The notes: a model not told the origin generated them from the letters alone. Positions 1 through 7,809 are shown, counted from the stretch's first letter. The stretch: DNA of 64,000 bases from Polynucleobacter sp. HIN5 (GCF_030297555.1 NZ_AP028136.1:434001-498000), one strand, 5' to 3'. Numbers and translations: made by a program.

Positions 1-188
1 AATGGGGAGCGATCGCGGATTAATGCAATGGCATGCGCATCCTGCACCGCCTGGAAGAGCGATTCACCATTAAGGGGCTCATGAAAAAAACGCACATCGG
101 CACGCGCTTGAATTTGCGACCAATCTGCATAGTGTTGTAAGCAGCGTTCATAGTCTCCTAGGACGGCAATGATGGGTTTGGTATGCAT
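1..188 (-). CDS. D-2-hydroxyacid dehydrogenase family protein, N-terminal part (cut by window edge)
   Basis: Reading leftward from ATG at 188, 62 codons are open to the window edge. The protein starts MHTKPIIAVLGDYERC and continues through a short Trp-Ser segment, 'VRFFHEPL' and 'AIALIRDRSP'. This matches the N-terminal catalytic lobe of D-2-hydroxyacid (phosphoglycerate-type) dehydrogenases, where a beta strand with a DDY-like motif leads to a strand ending in an R-(E/D)-R-(S/T)-P motif. The NAD-binding Rossmann core and the catalytic Arg/Glu/His lie outside the window, so substrate cannot be judged. It is divergent from the monooxygenase-like gene that starts at 257. No good ribosome binding site is visible before the ATG. 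Confidence 0.7.
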   Translation of the reverse strand, partial: MHTKPIIAVLGDYERCLQHYADWSQIQARADVRFFHEPLNGESLFQAVQDAHAIALIRDRSP

Positions 189-256
189 AGGAATTCGGAG
201 AATTAATTAATAAATCGATGATAATTGATGTTTAAACGTGATTCTGAGGAAGCAAA

Positions 257-559
257 ATGATTCTAGAAGTGGTTGATATTCGTATCGATGAAAGTAAGCA
301 AACTGAATTCAATGAGGCGATTTTACGGGGGGTTCGTACCGCCATCGCTCCCGCAAAGGGTTTTCGGGGCTTTAAGGTTAATCACAGCATTGAGTCGCCC
401 AATCGCTACCTACTGATGATCTATTGGGACACCCTTGAGAACCATATGGTGGATTTTCGGGGATCCCCAGCGTTTACCGAATGGCGCAGCATTGTTGGCC
501 CATTTTTTACCCAAGCACCTGCCGTTGAGCATTTCAACTTAGTTGGTAAGTCTGACTAA
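257..559 (+). CDS. ABM-domain (antibiotic biosynthesis monooxygenase-like) protein
   Basis: A 100-residue protein that fits a single ABM/dimeric alpha-beta barrel domain. It opens with a beta strand (MILEVVDIRI), has an 'APAKGFRGFKVNH' turn, a 'YLLMIYWDTLENHMVDF' strand-helix unit and a 'SPAFTEWRSIVGPFF' helix, the usual order in YgiN/LsrG-type small proteins. Members oxidise quinol-like or aldehyde substrates without a cofactor, or have no known activity; the substrate here cannot be inferred. A clear ribosome binding site (GAGGAAG) lies 5 bases before the ATG. It is tail-to-tail with trhO, 6 bases away. Confidence 0.75.
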   Translation: MILEVVDIRIDESKQTEFNEAILRGVRTAIAPAKGFRGFKVNHSIESPNRYLLMIYWDTLENHMVDFRGSPAFTEWRSIVGPFFTQAPAVEHFNLVGKSD

Positions 560-565
560 GTTCGA

Positions 566-1360
566 CTACGCCTGATTTTTCTTGGGTTTTAGTCTACCCT
601 GGGGTTTGGCAGCAAGGCTGGGCTCTAGGGTTTCGCGCTCATCGAAGACGAAGCAATCGCCCACGTAGTGATCGCCACCAATATCTTCAAAGTATTGCAA
701 GATCCCGCCATCCAATTGATAGCTGTGTTCAAGACCACGTTCTCGCAAATACAACCCTGATTTTTCACAACGGATCCCACCGGTGCAAAAACTGACCAAG
801 GTCTTATCACTCAGTTCGGGTAGGTGCGCCTCAATCGCCTTTGGAAATTCACTAAATTTAGTGATATTAAAATGCAACGCATTCTTAAACGTTCCGTATT
901 CCACTTCAAACCCATTGCGCGTATCAATCATCACTACCGGGCGACCTAGATCATCCCCTCCCTGATCAAGCCATTCTTTTAATTTCTTTGGAGAAATAAA
1001 CTTCGCCCGACCTTTTTCCGGGGCGATGGTCGGATGATTCATGCGAATAATTTCTTTTTTGATCTTGATCAACAGCTTACGAAATGGTTGCGTTGCCGAC
1101 CAGCTATCCTTCGTTTGAAACGATGCTAGTCGTGGGTCATTTCGTAAAAAGGCCAGAAAACTCTGAATATTGGATTCGGAACCAGCTAGAAATAGATTGA
1201 TACCTTCTTCTGACAGCAGAATTGTCCCTTTAAGGCGAAGTTCTGAGGCAACCTGATGCAGCGACTCTTTCATTTGATCGAGTTCGTCCAGACGGACAAA
1301 CTGATAGCCGGCAATATTGAGGATGGAAGAGGTGCTTAAGCCCGAGTGCTCGTGATTCAT
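566..1360 (-). CDS. trhO: tRNA uridine(34) hydroxylase TrhO (rhodanese-domain protein, YceA)
   Basis: A 264-residue protein with an N-terminal acylphosphatase-like region (around 10-100, 'LKGTILLSEEGINLFLAG') and a rhodanese domain (around 120-215) with the loop CTGGIRC, where Cys192 is the probable catalytic residue and Cys198 follows. This is the TrhO/YceA signature; the family hydroxylates U34 of tRNAs on the way to 5-methoxy- or carboxymethoxyuridine. A longer frame reaches back to 1429, but it would run into the divergent gene starting at 1423. ATG 1360 gives a family-sized protein and is preceded by a GATAAT box exactly 6 bases upstream, so I chose it. The C-terminus is Lys-rich. Confidence 0.9.
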   Translation of the reverse strand: MNHEHSGLSTSSILNIAGYQFVRLDELDQMKESLHQVASELRLKGTILLSEEGINLFLAGSESNIQSFLAFLRNDPRLASFQTKDSWSATQPFRKLLIKIKKEIIRMNHPTIAPEKGRAKFISPKKLKEWLDQGGDDLGRPVVMIDTRNGFEVEYGTFKNALHFNITKFSEFPKAIEAHLPELSDKTLVSFCTGGIRCEKSGLYLRERGLEHSYQLDGGILQYFEDIGGDHYVGDCFVFDERETLEPSLAAKPQGRLKPKKNQA

Positions 1361-1366
1361 AGCACT

Positions 1367-1372
1367 ATTATC
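1367..1372 (-). promoter_or_regulatory. Probable -10 box of trhO (leaderless)
   Basis: On the minus strand GATAAT is followed by 6 bases (AGTGCT) and then the trhO ATG. A transcript starting about 7 bases after the box would begin at the start codon. No Shine-Dalgarno sequence is present. No convincing -35 hexamer is seen at 16-18 bases. Confidence 0.5.
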
Positions 1373-1422
1373 GATCAAGTTTATAGGTACACTATTAGCA
1401 CTGAAACACACCCCATCATTTA

Positions 1423-1980
1423 ATGACAAACGATCGTTTAATTCCGTACCAACCCCTTGATCTAAAAGAGCCCGCCGATCTAGTTGCCGAAATTCGTAAA
1501 CGTCGCGGTGGTCAGCTGATTAATCTGGATCGAATGCTGTTGCATAGTGAGCCAGTGGCCCGCGGCTGGAATCATTTTATTGGTAATGTGCGCCAGCAAC
1601 TCTCACTCGATCCCAAGTTGCGCGAACTTGGGATGTGCGGTGTTGCAGTTCTCAATGGTGCCGAATATGAGTTCTTTCATCATGCCCCGCCTTTTCTGAA
1701 AGCGGGAGGCACCCAGGCCCAAGTCGATGCAATGCGACATTTGGGAACAAGTAATTTTGACTCCAGCCCTTTTAGCCCATTAGAACGAGATGCTCTTGAG
1801 CTAACCTTGCAAATGACCCGAGCAATTCAAGTTGACCCAGCATTAATGAAGCGTCTGCAAGAAGCCTTAGGCAATACCGCATTGGTTGAGTTGGTAACGG
1901 TGATTGCAGCGTACAACATGGTGTCTCGGTTCCTGATTGCTTTGGATATTCATCCCGAAGATCAGGCTCCAAAGGCTTAA
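1423..1980 (+). CDS. Carboxymuconolactone decarboxylase (AhpD-like) family protein
   Basis: A 185-residue all-helical protein. The segment 'RELGMCGVAVLNGAEYEFFHHAP' (around 67-89) corresponds to the family's helix with (E/C)-x-x-x-H positions, where the sequence usually reads like R-E-L-x-I-L-x-V-A-x-x-x-x-x-x-Y-E-W-x-x-H. The AhpD-type CxxC pair is absent (only one Cys), so a peroxidase-type disulfide role is unlikely. This fits the CMD relatives that carry unknown substrates. It is divergent from trhO (62 bases between starts) and is followed at once by the pirin gene, suggesting a small operon with it. The 6-8 bases before the ATG contain no obvious ribosome binding site. Confidence 0.75.
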   Translation: MTNDRLIPYQPLDLKEPADLVAEIRKRRGGQLINLDRMLLHSEPVARGWNHFIGNVRQQLSLDPKLRELGMCGVAVLNGAEYEFFHHAPPFLKAGGTQAQVDAMRHLGTSNFDSSPFSPLERDALELTLQMTRAIQVDPALMKRLQEALGNTALVELVTVIAAYNMVSRFLIALDIHPEDQAPKA

Positions 1981-1983
1981 GTG

Positions 1984-2841
1984 ATGGATCGTCAAATCGT
2001 TCAAGTGATACCAGGAGTTATAACCTCCGACGGTGCTGGGGTGCGCTTGCGTCGCAGTTTAGGAGGCCATGACCGGCAACGACTGGATCCATTTTTGATG
2101 CTCGATGAGTTTTCATCCAACGATCCGAATGATTATGTTGCTGGATTTCCACCCCATCCGCATCGTGGTTTCGAAACCGTGACCTATATGCTCGAGGGCC
2201 ATATGTTGCATGAGGATCATTTGGGTAATCGTGGTCACTTAAAAAGTGGCGGTGTGCAATGGATGACCGCTGGTCGCGGAATCATTCATTCCGAGATGCC
2301 TCAACAGGAAAGTGGTGCGATGCGCGGGTTTCAGTTGTGGATTAACTTACCCGCTCGCGAAAAAATGAAGCCCGCTGGGTATCAAGATATTCAAGATGCA
2401 TCTATTCCACGAGTGCATTTACCCCAAGGCGGATTGGTTAAAGTGATTGCAGGAGATTGCCAATCGCTTGACGGTACTGTCATTCAAGGCCCCATTTATG
2501 GATTGAGTACTGAGCCACTATTTTTTGATATTCACTTATCTGGTCACGAGGCGTTTAGCCATCCAGTACCAGTCTCGCATCATAGCTTTCTCTATGTCTA
2601 TGAAGGTGATTTAGCCGTTGGTAATCAGCTAGAACGAGCCCCACGTCAGGCAGCGCTCGTTTTGGGTGAGGGCGATCAAGTGACGATGCAATCTGGCGCA
2701 CAGGGTGCTAAAGCCATTTGGCTTGCGGCAAGACCACTCCAGGAGCCGATTGTTCAGCATGGACCCTTTGTCATGAATACCCAAGAAGAGATTATGCAAG
2801 CGATCACAGACTATCAGCAGAATCGGTTAACCACCCCCTAA
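1984..2841 (+). CDS. Pirin family protein
   Basis: A 285-residue two-cupin pirin. The metal ligands of the N-terminal cupin are visible: His58 and His60 in 'PPHPHRGFETVTY' and His102 and Glu104 in 'GRGIIHSEMP'. The C-terminal pirin domain starts near residue 175. Bacterial pirins are Fe-binding proteins; some have quercetinase activity, others bind pyruvate dehydrogenase or act as cofactors, so the role is open. A GTG at 1981 lies directly before the ATG at 1984; I prefer ATG. The gene follows the CMD gene with 3 bases between and precedes the COG4091 dehydrogenase by 9 bases, so the three are probably co-transcribed. Confidence 0.88.
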   Translation: MDRQIVQVIPGVITSDGAGVRLRRSLGGHDRQRLDPFLMLDEFSSNDPNDYVAGFPPHPHRGFETVTYMLEGHMLHEDHLGNRGHLKSGGVQWMTAGRGIIHSEMPQQESGAMRGFQLWINLPAREKMKPAGYQDIQDASIPRVHLPQGGLVKVIAGDCQSLDGTVIQGPIYGLSTEPLFFDIHLSGHEAFSHPVPVSHHSFLYVYEGDLAVGNQLERAPRQAALVLGEGDQVTMQSGAQGAKAIWLAARPLQEPIVQHGPFVMNTQEEIMQAITDYQQNRLTTP

Positions 2842-2850
2842 GAGCAAGTC

Positions 2851-4203
2851 ATGAGTCTTTATCAACAACTACTCCAGCGTGATGCTGAACAAAAACCTAT
2901 TCGGATTGGACTAATTGGTGCCGGTAAATTTGGTTCGATGTATCTGGCCCAAATTCCTAGAACTCCTGGGGTGCAATTGGTCGCGGTGGCAGATTTGATG
3001 CCCGCCGTTGCTAAACAAAATTTATGTACCGTGGGATGGGCCCCGGCTCAATTGGAAGCGCAGTCAATTGATTTGGCGCTTCGTGAGCGTACATGCTATG
3101 TGTCCGATGATTGGCAAGCGATGGTCCAGCACCCAGCAGTTGACGTTGTTGTGGAATGCACAGGTAATCCGATCGCAGCAGTTGAGCATTGTTTGCGGGC
3201 ATTTTCAGAAGGCAAGCATGTTGTAAACGTTACCGTGGAGGCAGATGCCTTTTGTGGACCCCTGTTAGCCAAAAAAGCGAGAGATGCGAACGTCATTTAC
3301 TCCCTTGCTTTTGGCGATCAGCCGGCCTTAATCTGCGATCTGGTGGATTGGGCCCGCACCTGTGGCTTCCCAGTCGTGGCTGCCGGGAGAGGTCATCAGT
3401 GGTTGCCGCACTATGCAGATTCAACTCCAGAGACGGTCTGGAATTACTACGGTTTAACTCCTGAACAGGCAAAACGGGGTGGTCTCAATCCCAAAATGTT
3501 TAACAGTTTTTTAGATGGTTCAAAACCTGCAATCGAATCCACTGCAGTCGCTAATGCTACCGGATTAGCTGTACCGAGCAACGGTCTTTTATATCCTCCA
3601 GCGAGTATTGAAGATATTCCGGTGGTGACTCGACCAATTTCTGAGGGCGGCCATTTGGAACAGAAGGGGATGGTCGAAGTAATTTCTTCCTTAGAAAAAG
3701 ATGGTCGAAAAATACCCTATGACATTCGCATGGGGGTTTGGGTCACGGTCGAGGCAGAAACCGATTACATTAAGAATTGCTTTGAAGAATATAAAGCCCA
3801 TACTGATCCAAGCGGACGGTATTTCACACTCTACAAGCGTTGGCATTTAATCGGACTCGAGGTGGGCATGTCTGTAGCCAGCGTTGCTCTTCGCAAAGAA
3901 TCGACTGGAGTACCGTACTGTTGGAATGCCGATGTGATTGCCACTGCAAAACGTGATCTCAATCCAGGTGACGTCCTCGATGGTGAGGGTGGCTATACCG
4001 TATGGGGAAAGTTATTACCTGCTAATAAATCTAGCGCCATGGGTGGATTACCTCTAGGCTTGGCACATCAAATTAAAGTTATCAGGCCAGTGAAAAAAGG
4101 ACAAAGTCTTTGCTGGGATGATGTATCAATCGATAAAACAACCGATGCTTACAAAATTCGGATGGAGATGGAAGGTTCGTTTAAAGCAGCGATTCTCGCT
4201 TAG
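2851..4203 (+). CDS. NAD(P)-dependent oxidoreductase of COG4091 (homoserine dehydrogenase-like, with SAF domain)
   Basis: A 450-residue protein. A Rossmann motif GLIGAGKFGSMYL sits near residues 20-32, followed by a dehydrogenase domain containing 'VVVECTGNP' and 'KHVVNVTVEADAFCGP'. The last 80 residues ('TAKRDLNPGDVLDGEGGY' onward) form a SAF domain of the kind found in sialic acid synthases and antifreeze-like proteins. That combination is the COG4091 predicted homoserine dehydrogenase family, whose better studied members act in sugar or sugar-acid catabolism; it lacks the ACT domain of true ThrA or Hom. The substrate is not clear from context (pirin and CMD genes upstream). The 3' end overlaps the convergent membrane-protein gene by 23 bases. 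Confidence 0.75.
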   Translation: MSLYQQLLQRDAEQKPIRIGLIGAGKFGSMYLAQIPRTPGVQLVAVADLMPAVAKQNLCTVGWAPAQLEAQSIDLALRERTCYVSDDWQAMVQHPAVDVVVECTGNPIAAVEHCLRAFSEGKHVVNVTVEADAFCGPLLAKKARDANVIYSLAFGDQPALICDLVDWARTCGFPVVAAGRGHQWLPHYADSTPETVWNYYGLTPEQAKRGGLNPKMFNSFLDGSKPAIESTAVANATGLAVPSNGLLYPPASIEDIPVVTRPISEGGHLEQKGMVEVISSLEKDGRKIPYDIRMGVWVTVEAETDYIKNCFEEYKAHTDPSGRYFTLYKRWHLIGLEVGMSVASVALRKESTGVPYCWNADVIATAKRDLNPGDVLDGEGGYTVWGKLLPANKSSAMGGLPLGLAHQIKVIRPVKKGQSLCWDDVSIDKTTDAYKIRMEMEGSFKAAILA

Positions 4204-4759
4204 CAAATTTTTTGTAGAGATCAATTCCAAACTTACAGATTGAGATAAATAACAGGGCTCCCAAAATATCACCAATGAGCATGGCGATCGCATTTGAGAG
4301 ACTGCCGCTCGGGATGCCCATCAGCACAAACCATACTTGATGTAGCCCGGTACTCAAAAGAGCAAAGACCAAGACGCTAATCGCGATCATCTGTATATTG
4401 AGGTTGCTCAAATCCGGATTAATTTTGAGATTACGAATGACAAGCAGGCGCGCAAGATAGGGGCCAAAACCTGAAATGATGCCGATTCCAAGAATACTGA
4501 TCATGTCATCACCCAGATTGCGTCCAAAAGTGATTAGGGTAGAAGCAATGGCAATACCAATTGCTCCAGACAGGCTAAAAATAAGAACTAAAAATAGTCT
4601 GAGTCCAGCGGGAAGGTAAATCCAGTTGACACCGGGTGCTGCCTCCAAAAAAGCAGTAAGCCAATCATTGGCATAAAAAAGGAGGGTGTACACGAGAGCG
4701 CAAGCGATGATTATCTGTGCAGAAAAGACTGATTCTTTTGAAGAATTTGCTTGACTCAT
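4181..4759 (-). CDS. Predicted inner-membrane protein, MASE1-like
   Basis: A 192-residue protein with about five hydrophobic segments (near 14-30, 48-72, 80-100, 122-145, 155-175). The sequence 'APGVNWIYLPAGLRLFLVL' resembles the start of MASE1-type sensor membrane domains, where a conserved W-x-P-x-G-x-x-(L/A) stretch lies at the beginning of a helix. There is no output domain (no GGDEF, kinase or phosphatase), so it would be a free-standing sensor-like domain or an unrelated transporter-like protein. I do not recognise a specific family. It is divergent from a winged-helix gene (starts 86 bases apart), which could be its regulator. Its last 23 bases overlap the convergent COG4091 gene. Confidence 0.6.
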   Translation of the reverse strand: MSQANSSKESVFSAQIIIACALVYTLLFYANDWLTAFLEAAPGVNWIYLPAGLRLFLVLIFSLSGAIGIAIASTLITFGRNLGDDMISILGIGIISGFGPYLARLLVIRNLKINPDLSNLNIQMIAISVLVFALLSTGLHQVWFVLMGIPSGSLSNAIAMLIGDILGALLFISICKFGIDLYKKFAKRESLL

Positions 4760-4822
4760 GAAAAATTGACTATGATTATTGTGGTTAGAGTTTGTTTGGT
4801 ATATTGTTCGAATTAATCATTT

Positions 4823-4838
4823 ATTAGCCAATTCTAAT
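4823..4838. repeat. Short inverted repeat before the winged-helix gene
   Basis: ATTAG, 6 bases, CTAAT. It lies 7 bases upstream of the ATG at 4846, in the AT-rich stretch between the divergent membrane-protein and winged-helix genes, where an operator would be expected. It is short enough to be chance. Confidence 0.25.
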
Positions 4839-4845
4839 TAAATTC

Positions 4846-5196
4846 ATGTCACATCGCTCTTTGTCGTATTTGCGTTTTCTCAATTGCCTGGATACGCTCG
4901 ATCGCATCAATCCGGGAAAGAAATTGGATTTCACGGAGGAGCAGCTATTAAATCGCGTGATGTTGGCCTGGGATCGTCAACAAACGATCTTGGTTGGAGA
5001 TTTATTAACCGCTCATGAGCTTGGCTCTCAGGCAACCCTTCATGGACGGATCAAAAATTTGCAGGCGATGGGCTACATCAAGCTGTCCATTGACAAGGCG
5101 GATGCCCGAAAAAAACATATCATCCCAACTAAATTAGCGTTAAGCTACTACGAAAAGCTCTCCATGCAGATGGAGAGTATTCTGCAAACACCTTAA
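4846..5196 (+). CDS. Winged-helix (MarR-like) DNA-binding protein
   Basis: A 116-residue protein. 'DFTEEQLLNRVMLAWDRQQTILVGDLL' is followed by 'ELGSQATLHGRIKNLQAMGYIKL' and a basic wing 'DKADARKKHIIPTKLALSYYEKL'. The arrangement helix-turn-helix, then wing with charged D-x-R-x-(K/R) turn and a C-terminal dimer helix, is that of small MarR/PadR-like regulators. No ligand can be assigned. It lies head-to-head with an unknown membrane protein. Its 3' end carries a perfect 8-bp hairpin that may act as the terminator of the convergent tmRNA gene. No ribosome binding site is seen before the ATG. Confidence 0.65.
   Translation: MSHRSLSYLRFLNCLDTLDRINPGKKLDFTEEQLLNRVMLAWDRQQTILVGDLLTAHELGSQATLHGRIKNLQAMGYIKLSIDKADARKKHIIPTKLALSYYEKLSMQMESILQTP
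5152..5177 (-). terminator. Probable ssrA terminator inside the winged-helix coding sequence
   Basis: CTCTCCAT, 4-base loop, ATGGAGAG form a perfect 8-bp stem (5158-5165 with 5170-5177). On the minus strand it is followed by CTTTTCG. It sits about 22 bases beyond the tmRNA 3' end, in the last codons of the convergent gene. The U-tract is only four bases, so strength is uncertain. Confidence 0.45.
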
Positions 5197-5198
5197 AT

Positions 5199-5557
5199 TG
5201 GTGGAGTCGGCGGGAATCGAACCCGCGTCCGCAAACACGCTACAACAAGTTCTACATACTTAGTCTAATTATTTGATTTAACTAAGGCAACGCGAATCGA
5301 CACGCTTTGCATTAGCGATTCACTAAGTTTTCGTATCAACTCTCGTGACACGAGTTGATCTTATCTCTTGTAAATGACCCTGATGTAGCTTGCGCTACCT
5401 GACCCAAGAGAGAGTCAGTTCAGGGGCAGCCGCAATCAAGCGGCTAGTGCGTAACGTTCGTCGTTAGCAGTTATTGCATTCCCATTGATTTACGAGATAA
5501 CGGGTCCTCGGTATGCCCTTGATGCTTTGTAATCCACGTCGAAACCATGTCGACCCC
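5199..5557 (-). ncRNA. ssrA: Transfer-messenger RNA (tmRNA), single-piece
   Basis: The 3' end on the minus strand reads as a T arm (GGTTCGATTCCCGCC) and acceptor strand CGACTCC plus ACCA. The 5' end GGGGTCG at 5557 pairs with CGACTCC over 7 bp (one G-U). The tag frame runs from 5468 to 5436 and encodes ANDERYALAA followed by TGA. The gene is 359 bases with CCA encoded. tmRNA together with SmpB rescues stalled ribosomes and tags the nascent protein for ClpXP and similar proteases; the hydrophobic ALAA end is present. A TAAAAA box lies 6 bases upstream of the 5' end. Confidence 0.97.
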
Positions 5558-5613
5558 GAATTATTTTTACACTAGGACCAATATTTTAAGTCTTTGGGGA
5601 ATAAATTGCACAG

Positions 5614-6282
5614 TTATTTTGTAAACAGAATTTGGCGCAAGTCCTGTGGACGATGAATCAGGTAGTCTGCACCCCAGGAATGCGGCGGTTCTTCGCACCC
5701 ACAATAGCCATAGAGAGCGGCCGCTGTTTGCATCCCAGCAGCCTTGCCGGAGACTATGTCGCGAATATCGTCACCAATATAAATGGCCCTGTTGGGATCG
5801 ACCTTGGCTAGGCGAGCGGCATGCAAAATCGGTTCTGGATGGGGCTTGGAGTGGGGCGTGGTATCGCCCGAGACTACGCAATGCGCTCTTTTCAGTAAGC
5901 CCATTTGCTCGGTGAGCGGTTGGGTAAATCGTTGTTGTTTATTGGTGACAATCCCCCACGGAATCTTTTGTTCATCAAGTTCTTGCAAAAGCTCTTCCAT
6001 ACCCTCGTAAAGTTTGCTGTGGACCAGAAGCGCTTCCTCATAAAAGCTTAAGAAGTAATCACGCAAGGTAATAAACTCAGGGTGATCGGGACCAATCCCA
6101 AAACTTTTCTGAATCAGACCCCGAGCTCCCGCAGATGCCATAGGCCGCAAGATCTCGTAGGCCATGGGTGCACGCCGATTAACAGTCAGTAGACGGTTGG
6201 CTGCAGCAACTAAATCCGGCGCGGTATCAGCGAGCGTGCCATCAAGATCAAAAAAGACCCCTTCAAATACTGGCGTACTCAT
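5614..6282 (-). CDS. gph: Phosphoglycolate phosphatase (HAD superfamily)
   Basis: A 222-residue HAD hydrolase. Motif I 'FFDLDGTLADT' (around 10-20) has the nucleophile and acid Asp; motif II is 'WGIVTNK'; the Lys of motif III lies in 'HSKPHPEP'; motif IV is 'IYIGDDIRDI'. A helical cap of subclass IA sits between motifs I and II. Gph removes 2-phosphoglycolate formed in DNA repair and by Rubisco side activity. Its ATG overlaps the ubiG stop codon by one base (TAATG), and ubiG-gph is a frequent pair in betaproteobacteria, which supports Gph over other HAD-IA phosphatases. A second HAD-IA gene occurs at 48943. Confidence 0.85.
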   Translation of the reverse strand: MSTPVFEGVFFDLDGTLADTAPDLVAAANRLLTVNRRAPMAYEILRPMASAGARGLIQKSFGIGPDHPEFITLRDYFLSFYEEALLVHSKLYEGMEELLQELDEQKIPWGIVTNKQQRFTQPLTEQMGLLKRAHCVVSGDTTPHSKPHPEPILHAARLAKVDPNRAIYIGDDIRDIVSGKAAGMQTAAALYGYCGCEEPPHSWGADYLIHRPQDLRQILFTK

Positions 6283-6980
6283 TATTGAGGCTTACGGGTT
6301 GCCATCATGTAGTTCACATCCGTATCGCTACCTAAGCGATAAATTTGTGTGATGGGGTTATAGGTCATACCCTTGAGTTGCAATACCTCTAAGCCAGCAG
6401 CTCGAGTAAATTGAGCCAATTCAGAAGGCTTAATAAATTTCTCATACTGATGCGTACCCTTGGGTAGGAGTTGCAAAATATACTCCGCGCCAATAATGGC
6501 AAAGAGGTAGGATTTTGGATTGCGATTGAGGGTAGAGAAGAAGAGGTGTCCCCCGGGTTTGCAGAGGTTTGCGCAGGCCCTCACTATGGAGGCTGGATCT
6601 GGTACGTGCTCCAGCATTTCCATGCAGGTGACGACGTCATACGACTGAGGCTCTTCTTTTGCTAAATCCTCCGCTGAAATCGAGCGATATCGTACGGTAG
6701 TACCACTCTCTAATTGGTGTAATTCAGCCACCTTGAGTGCTTTGGTTGATAAATCGATGCCAGTCACGGTTGCTCCAGCCTTAGAGAGTGACTCCGCAAG
6801 AATACCGCCGCCACATCCTACGTCGAGTACTCGTTTACCCTCTAAATTCGTGATCGATTCAATCCAACCAAGTCGTAAGGGATTGATCGCATGTAAAGGT
6901 TTGAATTCACTGGTCGGATCCCACCACCGATGCGCTAGGGCGCTAAATTTATCAATCTCACCTTGGTCAACATTGCTCAT
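6282..6980 (-). CDS. ubiG: Ubiquinone biosynthesis O-methyltransferase UbiG
   Basis: A 232-residue class I SAM methyltransferase. It begins '[22 protein letters not shown]', the diagnostic UbiG N-terminus (N-x-D-x-x-E-I-x-K-F-x-x-x-A-x-x-W-W-D). The SAM loop '[13 protein letters not shown]' lies near 54-66 and '[13 protein letters not shown]' follows. UbiG carries out both O-methylations in ubiquinone synthesis at the inner membrane face. A frame four codons longer starts at 6992; 6980 fits the family better. The gene is the first of a ubiG-gph pair, downstream of the ompA-type gene but separated from it by a strong terminator. Confidence 0.93.
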   Translation of the reverse strand: MSNVDQGEIDKFSALAHRWWDPTSEFKPLHAINPLRLGWIESITNLEGKRVLDVGCGGGILAESLSKAGATVTGIDLSTKALKVAELHQLESGTTVRYRSISAEDLAKEEPQSYDVVTCMEMLEHVPDPASIVRACANLCKPGGHLFFSTLNRNPKSYLFAIIGAEYILQLLPKGTHQYEKFIKPSELAQFTRAAGLEVLQLKGMTYNPITQIYRLGSDTDVNYMMATRKPQ

Positions 6981-7024
6981 TGAAAATACCATTTAAAGGA
7001 ATAAGTAAGACTATACAAAAAAAG

Positions 7025-7054
7025 CAATAAAAAAGCCCGGCAAGCCGGGCTTTT
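7025..7054 (-). terminator. Rho-independent terminator of the ompA-type gene
   Basis: AAAAGCCCGG, CAAG loop, CCGGGCTTTT (7031-7054), followed on the minus strand by TTTTTTATTG. It lies 19 bases after the stop of the OmpA-family gene and separates it from ubiG. The flanking A and T runs make it look bidirectional, but no plus-strand gene ends here. Confidence 0.88.
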
Positions 7055-7072
7055 GAAGTCCAGGGGACTAAA

Positions 7073-7675
7073 TTACTTCACAGCTTGTGTGCCAACTACT
7101 TCGATCACAGCACGGCGGTTCTTGGCGCGGCCTTCAGCGGTAGCATTGCTGGCTACCGGATCAGCCTTACCTTTACTTTCGGTATAAACACGGGTGGCTT
7201 CAACGCCGCCAGAGTTTGTTAAAAATGCTTTAACCGCATTGGCGCGGCGCTGACCGAGGGCAATGTTGTACGCATCGGTACCAACACTGTCGGTGTAACC
7301 AACAATAATGACTACTTCAAGCTTCATCTTTTTGATGTCTTGAGCAAGCTTGTTCAAAGTCGCAACACCAGCCGACTTTAGGGTGGACTTGTCAAAATCA
7401 AACAAAGTATCTGCTTGCAAGGTAATTTTCTTCTGAGTCACTTTGCTTGGAGCAGCTTTAGCAGCGGCAGGCTTAGGAGCGAGCCAGCCATCGCAATTTG
7501 GAGCAGCAGTTGCTGGGGTCCAAGATGCATCACGCCAGCACAGGGTGCCATCGCCGTTTCTCCATGGTGTTCCAGTGGAGTTAACCCAGTTATCAACATT
7601 CTTTGGCTGGGCCATCGCTGAACCGGCAGAAATCGTAATCACTGCAGCAAGTATCAGTTTTAGGGTTTTGTTCAT
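7073..7675 (-). CDS. OmpA-family peptidoglycan-binding outer-membrane protein
   Basis: A 200-residue protein with a signal peptide (1-22, cleavage after SAMA). The mature N-terminus is a short Trp-rich segment (residues 28-64) with two Cys in 'GTLCWRDAS' and 'APNCDGW'. The C-terminal OmpA domain (around 85-195) contains 'LFDFDKSTLKSAG', 'GYTDSVGTDAYN' and 'LGQRRANAVKAFL', with the Asp and Arg that hold the diaminopimelate of peptidoglycan. There is no beta-barrel domain, so it is the short betaproteobacterial OmpA type rather than a porin. GAGGA lies 6 bases before the ATG. A strong terminator follows, consistent with a highly expressed single gene. Confidence 0.88.
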   Translation of the reverse strand: MNKTLKLILAAVITISAGSAMAQPKNVDNWVNSTGTPWRNGDGTLCWRDASWTPATAAPNCDGWLAPKPAAAKAAPSKVTQKKITLQADTLFDFDKSTLKSAGVATLNKLAQDIKKMKLEVVIIVGYTDSVGTDAYNIALGQRRANAVKAFLTNSGGVEATRVYTESKGKADPVASNATAEGRAKNRRAVIEVVGTQAVK

Positions 7676-7809
7676 TTTTTATCCTCAAAAAACATTTAAT
7701 AAATTAATGCAACCGAATCGCCTAAAAGCCCAAAAAAGCCTAAAGCGCTACAACATAAATAGGTACTAACTATTGGAATATTAGCACAGGTTGTGTGTCT
7801 ACGAAATGA

